A stretch of DNA of 64,000 bases from Oryzias latipes (lineage: Eukaryota; Chordata; Actinopteri; Beloniformes; Adrianichthyidae), in assembly GCF_002234675.1 (NCBI RefSeq), contig NC_019869.2:15795015-15859014 (forward strand), read 5' to 3'. Below are positions 56,957-64,000 of this stretch, in pieces (position 1 is the stretch's first letter; the number at the start of each line of letters is the position of its first letter). Both the position numbers and the translations under genes were made by a program. The notes under the pieces were generated by a model, which had not been told where the DNA came from, made no database searches, and worked only from the letters and a program-made list of their open reading frames with translations.

Positions 56957-57439
56957 GAGATGGTTGTGGGTGAAAATCCCAGTAGAACTACTCTGAAACA
57001 CTCAGACCAGTCCGTCTGGTACCAACAACCCTTCCTTGTTCAAAATCACTTTAATCAACTTTATTTCCCATTCTGATGGTCGGTTTGAACTGCACTAGAT
57101 CATGTCTGCATGCATCGAGTTTCTGCCACGTGATTGGCTGATCAGAAATCTGTCTGAATGAGCAGTTGGTCAGGCGGCCTACTAAAGCGTATCAAAGCAA
57201 GTCATTAAACACACAAGAGGTTGTTTATTTTTTAATAAAGACTTTATTCACAGACATTGTTAACAGCAGTTGACAAAAGCTGTGCATTGTACATATAAGG
57301 AATTTTATTACTACATTTGAATGTTTCAGAACTAATTTATTCCATCATTCATCCTAAATCCAATCATCGATGTGACTCTGAAATTTGACAACAACTGCTC
57401 TGTAATCTCAGTGTTTGCTTCCATAAAAGAGGAGACCGG

Positions 57440-60400
57440 TCACTCATCACTGAACCTGGGAAGTTTGTCACCAGGAATAACAATATGCTCCACTCCTTCC
57501 TTTGTGATGACCACAAGATTAGCCACCCCTCCGCTGACGTTGTCCCTGCCCATGGCCAGAGCCAGAGCTGCAAGCAAAGAGGTGAAAGCACAGAGAATTT
57601 AAAAAACAATGAGGAATGACATAGATAATAAGTAAACTCACAGACAAAACCATTAAAGTCATTCAAACATTTTTGCTTTAATAGATGCACATTTACAGAA
57701 TATAAAACTACCATGCACCACATTTGACATCCATTCTAGACTACTGTTGAATTTTTTTGAGCCAAAGAAATGAAACTTTTATTCCAGGGAAGTTCATTCA
57801 GCGATCATCCTCCATTACAGCAAAAGCAGTTTACCGTACTTTATATGTTTGTGTTGGTCAGTAGGTTGAAGAAATGCCTAACAGTTAAAATAAACCCATG
57901 AGCATGGTTAGTAATGTACATTCTCCTAATATTAATGAACGCCTACTGATATATTTTCGTATGAACACAAACGGTGGCTAGCGCTCTTTCCTCATAGCAA
58001 GAAGGCCCCTGGTTCCAACCCCAGCTGGGGGATCTGAAACAGAATTATCAATAAGGGACCTTTCTGTGTGGAGTTTGCATGTTCTCCCGTGCATGCGTGG
58101 GTTTGCAAAAACATGCTCAGTAGGTCAATTGGTCCCTCTAAATTGTCCCTACGGTGTGAATGTAAGTGTGTATGGGTGTGTGATTTATGTGGCCCTGCGT
58201 CAGACTGGCGACCTGTCCAGGATGTACCCTGACTTTGCCCACGAGTAGCAGAGATGGCTCCGGCAGCCCCGTGACCCCAAAAGGGACAAAACGGATTAGA
58301 AGATGGATGGATGAATGGAATAACACATCCTGTGAAACTACTTCACTATTTCAGCATTTGTCTTCCTCCTGTTCCCTGCTGATTGGTGCTCTGAGCAGGT
58401 ACTTCTCATCAATCTGCTACTTTTCATCCAATCTGTCAGTATTTGTCTTTTCACAATTTTCTTCATGAGCCAAGTTTTTTCCCTCCCAAAGCCAAGCTTT
58501 GGTGTTCATGTTCCCCCTTTTTTAATCCTAGCCTTCATTCCAATCCAAGCAGAAGAACCTTCACTATCAAGAGATTGTTTGTCATCCGCATCTATCTCTA
58601 CCCCTACTGCCCCCCTTTCTTACAGAGAAGACTTTTCTTTTCCTGGAAATCCATCTCCAGTCTGTCATCACTTTTCAAGTTGGTCAATCTCCCATCCTAG
58701 AAGATTGAGGATTAAAACCCACCATTCTCTGCATCTTTCCCACTTCTGTCAGAAAATCATTTAATGATTTATCTTCCACTGACAACAGTGTCTCCTGCCC
58801 TTCCTGACTTTTTTCTCTCCCCTTATGAGTCTTTTATTTCAATCACTTCTTCTACTCTCAATATAATCCCTGTTCTTATTAAAACTCTTTTTTATTTAGT
58901 TTATTCTTCCTTTTGGGTGCTGATCTAAATCTATTACAGTATCCATTGTGACAAATATTAAAGAAGTGCACGTATGTGTGCTGAAGTACAAACTGTCTTA
59001 TTTTGCTGCAAAATAAAACATTTAAATAAATGTTTCTGCATGTTGCCAAGTCTTAGCATGAACATCTTAAAGCTGGAAAATCTATTGTTTAGTATAAAAG
59101 TACCATTTGTAGCAAACTGTAGACACTCTTCTCTGGTCATGTTGACTTTGTATTTAGCATCGACATAACCGTAGATATATGTGCTGCCTGATCCACCGAT
59201 GGTGACGGGCTGACTGATCATCATCCCACCCAGAGAAACGACGTACACCTGCAGATGAGAGGAGAACAGCCACATGTCAGTTAAAGCATTTACAGGATGG
59301 TAGCTGCGCTGTCATCTTCTACAAACCTGAGGTCCTTTCTTCTTGTCCCAGCCTGCAGTGATGAAGCCGGCTTGCAGCTCCTCTTTGTTGTTGTAACACA
59401 GTTGCTTTAGTACTGAAGCTGCTGAGATCACCAGTGGAGGACTCTCCATCTGAATACTATCAAAAAAGAGCACAAAGAAAGGTTTTGGTTTATTCTGACC
59501 AAAGTCATTTAGGCTTTGTTTTGCTTAGTGTATGTTTGTAACATTAGTAAATAAAGTGTGACATAAATATATGGTGTCATTATTCTGGTTGTGTGTACCT
59601 GTGAAAGGACAGCTGGAATTTTGCTGTTTTGGTGACGGCCTGAGCGTCTGCAAGTGAACCAGCCATGCAGCAGAAGATCCGGTCATGGACCTGGATCACC
59701 TTGTTGATGGTTTTGGATGATACATACTCCCTGATGACAGACAGATGCAGAAAGTTGCCAAAAAGTCACATTAGATTTAATAATTTACTTTTTTAAATTT
59801 ATTTATCCCACAATGGGGAAATTGTTTCTCGGCGCTTTAACCCATCCCTGGGGGGAGCGGTGAGCTGCAGACAAGCCTCACTCGGGGGGGTTGTTGGACG
59901 TCCTGCTCTACCGCCTGAGCTAAACTGCCGCCCATGTATGCATTATGTATGCATTATTATGATGATCAATTAGAACTTCAGCAACATGTATTCATCCTGT
60001 CCTCTTCCTTCAGCATACTAAAATAACTGAATGGAAAATGACATATAGCACTTTTTAACCTTACTTCAAGGCCCAAAGTACTTTACAGTCACAGCCACTC
60101 ACACATTCACACACTGATGGCAGCTCAGTGAATGACCGTAGTCTTTGTAGTAACTAATCCAAATTACACAGAAATCTGAATACTATTGAGTGTTCAAACT
60201 TGTCAAGGTGAAACTTAATTAAACTCTTAAATTGAAGTGATGCTTTTCAGTGACTTCTGTTTTTGACAGGAATCCTCACCCTCCAATGGAAGCTCGGGAG
60301 TCAGATCCGATCACGACCCCTCCATCAAAGACTGCAGCCAGGATGGTGGTCTAAGAGGAAAGGGGATTTAAGCTATTTAAATCACTACAGCATTACAGCT

Positions 60401-61061
60401 TTAATCATCCGGGTTTATGCACATTTACCGGTGCAACAAAAAAGGTGAGCAAGTTGGAAATATCCAGCCATACAGTTTTGAGCAAGATGTCAGCTCAGAC
60501 GAGGAAAACAAAGACATTCAGAATGGATGTCAATACCACAGGCATTTTTTGTCCCCTCCTGATTTACATAGATTTGAATAAAGAAATACTCAGAACAGCA
60601 ATTTTTATGATTAATTTTCTTCATATGTGTCCTCCATCATTAGAAATCCCAGAAGAACATGTTAAAACACCCGGAACACCATTTCCATTGGAGTGGATCT
60701 TTTTGAGTGCCCAACACGCTAAGGATTCTGGGATTTGTAGTTGTGATTCAGCTGGAAAATGAAAGGGCAATTAAACTTTTTCTTTGAATGAAAAGAAATA
60801 CGTGAACGAATAAACACATATTTTAGAAATCCCCGACATCTGATACACGTTTGGAAAAAAAAAACAGATTCAGTCAATATTTGACTTCAAAACAGCAGCA
60901 CCGCTTCTGGTTAACCGATTACTTAACTGTTTACGTTTTTAAAAATGGGGGGGAAAGTTAAAATTTATCTTCCTCTGCAGCTAAAACTTCGGGTGATGTG
61001 CAGATCTACTCACTCCTGTGCTGACTCCTTTGACTCGCGAGTCCGTGAAATGTTTCTCCAT
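57440..61061 (-). CDS. psmb12: Proteasome subunit beta1-like, psmb12 (psmb9-like), 6 exons, 217 aa
   Basis: Teleosts carry this second beta1-type immunoproteasome gene next to psmb9. Exons: 61014-61061, 60280-60350, 59599-59730, 59327-59456, 59104-59248, 57440-57567, summing to 654 nt in frame. Exon lengths nearly equal those of psmb9 (48/71/132/130/145/128 against 51/68/132/130/142/128), showing tandem duplication. The propeptide [16 protein letters not shown] precedes Thr1 ([11 protein letters not shown]). Asp17 is kept, and a one-residue insertion (SRASIGGEYVSSK) puts the catalytic Lys at 34. The S1 position matching Leu45 of psmb9 is Met, so its cleavage preference may differ. The C-terminus ends [12 protein letters not shown]. 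Intron 5 contains a SINE. The naming follows zebrafish usage and is inferred. Confidence 0.92.
57965..58316 (+). repeat. tRNA-derived SINE in psmb12 intron 5
   Basis: The head has GGTGGCTAGCGCTC (A-box-like) and CTGGTTCCAACCCC (B-box-like). The body has GTGTGGAGTTTGCATGTTCTCC and CAATTGGTCCCTCTAAATTG, cited as separate motifs, and the end is GATGGATGGATGAATGG. This is a well-known fish SINE plan. Tails of this family recur at 21008, 34415 and 46978 in inverse orientation. Confidence 0.8.
59790..60130. repeat. SINE-like fragments in psmb12 intron 2
   Basis: One fragment (about 59795-59935) has TTTATCCCACAATGGGGAAAT and CTCTACCGCCTGAGCTAAAC. A second (about 60045-60125) has CTTTACAGTCACAGCCACTC. 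Both are dispersed non-coding repeat tails. Confidence 0.5.
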
Positions 61062-61170
61062 TTTCTCTCCAAAACCGAAAGAGAGGAAGATGATGATGTG
61101 ACGCACCGAACAGCGACCTCAGGCGCACCGAGCAGCGCACAGACGCGCACAGACGCAGAGTCCGTCCACC
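61062..61170. promoter_or_regulatory. 109-bp bidirectional promoter of psmb12 and psmb13
   Basis: This is the whole space between two divergent start codons. It contains an ISRE-like AAAACCGAAAG (61071-61081, one mismatch from GAAANNGAAA) and a CRE-like TGACGCA near 61099, and no TATA box. A second ISRE-like site, AAAAGTGAAAGT, lies at 61332-61343 in psmb13 intron 1. Joint interferon control is likely. Confidence 0.7.
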
Positions 61171-63711
61171 ATGGCGCTATCAAATGTCCTCGACAGTCCA
61201 GCAGCTGGATTCAACTTTGACAACGCGGCCAGGTGAGAACCTCTGCAATGGGCCAATGACGAAGACTGGCTCAGTGGACAATAGATGATCAAGTAAACAT
61301 TAGTTAAGTCTAGTTGTAGCTTTTTCGGATCAAAAGTGAAAGTAAGTTTTTCCTGCTTTGTGAATGTTTCATTGACTGAACAGTAGCTTTAAATTACGAC
61401 CAGGGCTATTTACTTAAGTCTTTGGTCATAAATGATCAAACCCACCTGTCCTCACCTGCCCCCCCCCCCCCCCCCTTGCAGAAACGCTGCATTTGAGGGT
61501 CTGTTTGAGGGGGGGCAGACCCCCAAACCTCTGAAAACTGGCACCACCATAGCTGGAGTCGTGTTTAAGGTGAGGATGACTTCAACGTTTAAACTACACT
61601 GATAAAAACATTAAAGATTCTTCACAATATAAACATATATAAGATGCATATTTTCACCCTGGACCTCTTCATCTCCCTTGGACCAAATGAGGCTGTAATG
61701 TTTCCTCTTAGAGGTTTAATAAATGTACAAAACTTTGATTTCATTGTACAGACATGAATACATGAATAATTGTCTGGCAGACTCATTTTAGTAATAAACA
61801 GTAATGCTATTTTTTTGTCTTAACTCTCTTGCTGCAGGATGGAGTGGTTCTGGGAGCGGACACAAGAGCCACATCCAGTGAAGTGGTGGCAGACAAGATG
61901 TGTGCCAAGATCCATTACATTTCTCCAAACATATAGTATGTGTAATGAAGGGTTATTAGTGAGAACACTGCTTCACACACTGCAGACTTTAAATTAAAAC
62001 AAACATTTGCTGCAAAAGTTTCTGTTCTTTCTGTAATTTATTCTTGCAAAGTAGTTAATCAAGTTGCTTTTATTTAAATCTCAAGGTTTGTGTTCATGAA
62101 AAACTTGTGCATACTGGCGATACCTGCATGTTAATTTAAATGTTTCTTATTTCCTTTTTCTTATTCATAAATATTGTGATAAAGATTCATGTCCTCTGTG
62201 TGTCCAGCTGCTGTGGAGCAGGAACAGCAGCAGACACAGAGAAGACCACAGACCTGCTCTCCTCCAACCTCACCGTCTTCTCCCTGAACAGCGGCAGGAA
62301 CCCTCGTGTCGTCATGGCCGTCAACATACTGCAGGACATGCTGTACAGGTGAGTGCTCCACACACCTTTGTGTCCAGATTTGTGCGAATGAATTGGATCT
62401 TTTTACTCAAAAATGGTCAAAGTTAACATAGTTATCTGCATACAGGTATCATGGCCAGATTGGTGCAAATCTCATTCTGGGAGGAGTGGACTGTACAGGG
62501 AACCACCTGTACACTGTGGGGCCTTATGGCAGTGTAAATAAGGTGCCTTATCTGGCAATGGGTATGTAACACAAATGTTAGCTGTACTTTTGTCTAAAAG
62601 TCATTGCTGTAATCTCTGCAGGGCTCTTTTTAGGCACCTCTGAGATCAGGACTTTATTGAATGTGGCAACATCTATTAAGCATTATAAATGCAAATTACT
62701 CCTAATATCCAGTTCAATCTTCGTTTCAGGTCACTTTGTGTTTTATTTCTGCAGGATCTGGTGATCTGGCTGCTCTTGGGATTTTAGAGGATCGTTTCAA
62801 GCATGACCTTGAGGTATAATTTTTTAAATGTATGTAAATAATAAAAATTTCATTTCTTGTGAGTTTTTCATTGAGGTCAATCAAGCTGCAAAGTGGTTAC
62901 ATTTTTTCTTCATTATTGTAAAAGGGAAACAGGTTCAATGTTAAAACCTATTGGTTCTTTAATATTCACTTAGTTAAGGCCTTTGTTTATCTTTTCTAAA
63001 TGGTTCTTTAGCTGGAGAAGGCGAAGGAGCTGGTTCGAGATGCCATTCATGCAGGCATCATGAGTGATCTCGGCTCCGGCAACAACATTGACATCTGTGT
63101 CATCACCAAGCAAGGAGTAGACTACATCAGACCCTTCCAGGAGTCTGAGTACAAAGAGACCAGGTAACTCAGGTTACAGATGGTCAGAGACTTTGTCTGG
63201 TGCATTGTGTGTAGTTACTCTTCATTCAGGTGTTTTAGTAGAATGTAAGTAACCGAAAGGAGCAGGATCATTTTATATCGATTTATGCAAAGCCCATTTG
63301 TGATCTTTATCAATGGAATTTGAAACTGTTTTATTAAGCATATTTTTCAAATATTCAGGGTAAATTTCCGCAGGCAGAACACAAATCAGGCAGCTCTCTT
63401 TCTGAAAAGAAGTTCTATTTATTTAAAATAATAACTACATTATGATTGAACCTGCCAAAAGATCACACAGGTCTTGCATTTAAGCTTAATTAACCAATCT
63501 TAGAAATGTCAGTTTTAGGAAAACAATACTTAGTTTTGAAACGTTCCTGATTAGTTCTGCTGGTAATAATCTGTATTTTATCTGTCTGTTTTGTTATAGG
63601 AAACCGAAATATAAATATCGTCCTGGCACCACACCAGTTTTGACAAAGAAAGTAGTCCCTTTAAAACTGGAAGTTGTTGAGGAGATCCAGCAGCAAATGG
63701 ATACAGCCTGA
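61171..63711 (+). CDS. psmb13: Proteasome subunit beta2i-like, psmb13 (psmb10-like), 8 exons, 275 aa
   Basis: This is a catalytic beta2-type subunit of the immunoproteasome with trypsin-like activity. Exons: 61171-61232, 61482-61569, 61838-61935, 62208-62348, 62446-62561, 62755-62813, 63012-63163, 63600-63711, summing to 828 nt in frame. The 41-residue propeptide ends PKPLKTG before Thr1 ([11 protein letters not shown]). Asp17 and Lys33 are present. Gly45 and Glu53 ([13 protein letters not shown]) are as in beta2i. The block [15 protein letters not shown] and a long C-terminal arm ending EIQQQMDTA, which in beta2 wraps the neighbouring subunit, are intact. Start context CCACCATGG is optimal. 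In other fish this gene has been called psmb10 or LMP10. Confidence 0.95.
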
Positions 63712-63867
63712 TCTGTAAAATTTCGACTCAAAAGAATCTTCTGTTTCATCATTTTGCTTTCCTGTTCTATTTCAACTGAAACATATTTTGATGATTGTTT
63801 CTGTACTGCTGTTGGGATGAACATTTTGGACACTATAAACTTACTGTATGAATGATCTTGTACTCTC

Positions 63868-63873
63868 ATTAAA
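63868..63873 (+). terminator. psmb13 polyadenylation signal
   Basis: ATTAAA lies 157 bp after the psmb13 stop codon, followed by a TG/T-rich tract (TTGTGATTTGATTTG) suitable as a downstream element. Confidence 0.6.
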
Positions 63874-64000
63874 AACCTTTTTACAGTCTCTTGTGATTTG
63901 ATTTGATTTGACAGGTTTATTTCAAGCAATCAAATAAGATTAATGTGCAAACAATACAAACGGCAGTTATACATTCATTCAAAGACGTATCGGACTATAG

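Overview
This window is vertebrate, almost certainly teleost, genomic DNA. The genes have many short exons with GT-AG introns. AT-rich spacers are packed with fish-type transposons: an L2/CR1 LINE, Tc1-like elements, tRNA-derived SINEs and a piggyBac-type MITE. The gene content is that of the teleost MHC class I core region, in which class I genes sit beside immunoproteasome and TAP genes. I cannot name the species from sequence alone. A medaka-like (Oryzias) or other percomorph fish would fit.

Layout. 1-9 kb: a 22-bp tandem array (11 units) leads into a nearly full-length but stop-riddled L2/CR1-type LINE, followed by a tetranucleotide satellite, a long-inverted-repeat element and Rex1-like LINE debris. 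9.98-22.19 kb: an MHC class I heavy-chain gene on the minus strand, six exons encoding 340 residues, with a 9-kb intron 2. That intron holds two copies of a TIR transposon, each flanked by a perfect 6-bp target duplication; one copy carries a nested GC-rich poly-A retroelement. 22.2-43.5 kb: gene-poor spacer with MITEs, a second copy of the GC-rich retroelement and a Tc1-like element split by other insertions. 43.6-49.4 kb: tap2 (minus, 11 exons, 711 aa). 51.0-53.1 kb: psmb9 (minus, 6 exons, 216 aa). 53.6-57.2 kb: a second Tc1-like element with an L2 fragment inside it and another Tc1 element inside the L2. 57.4-61.1 kb: psmb12, a psmb9-like gene (minus, 6 exons, 217 aa). 61.2-63.7 kb: psmb13, a psmb10-like beta2-type gene (plus, 8 exons, 275 aa). 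psmb12 and psmb13 are head to head, with only 109 bp between start codons.

How the genes work together. The three proteasome subunits (two beta1i-like, one beta2i-like) would replace constitutive catalytic subunits and generate class I ligands. TAP2, with a TAP1 partner encoded elsewhere, moves peptides into the ER, where the class I heavy chain would bind them. Perfect GAAANNGAAA-type interferon response elements lie upstream of tap2 and psmb9, and near-matches lie between psmb12 and psmb13, so coordinated interferon induction is likely. All five gene models are open from start to stop across the splice sites I assigned. No psmb8 and no second class I gene are visible here.
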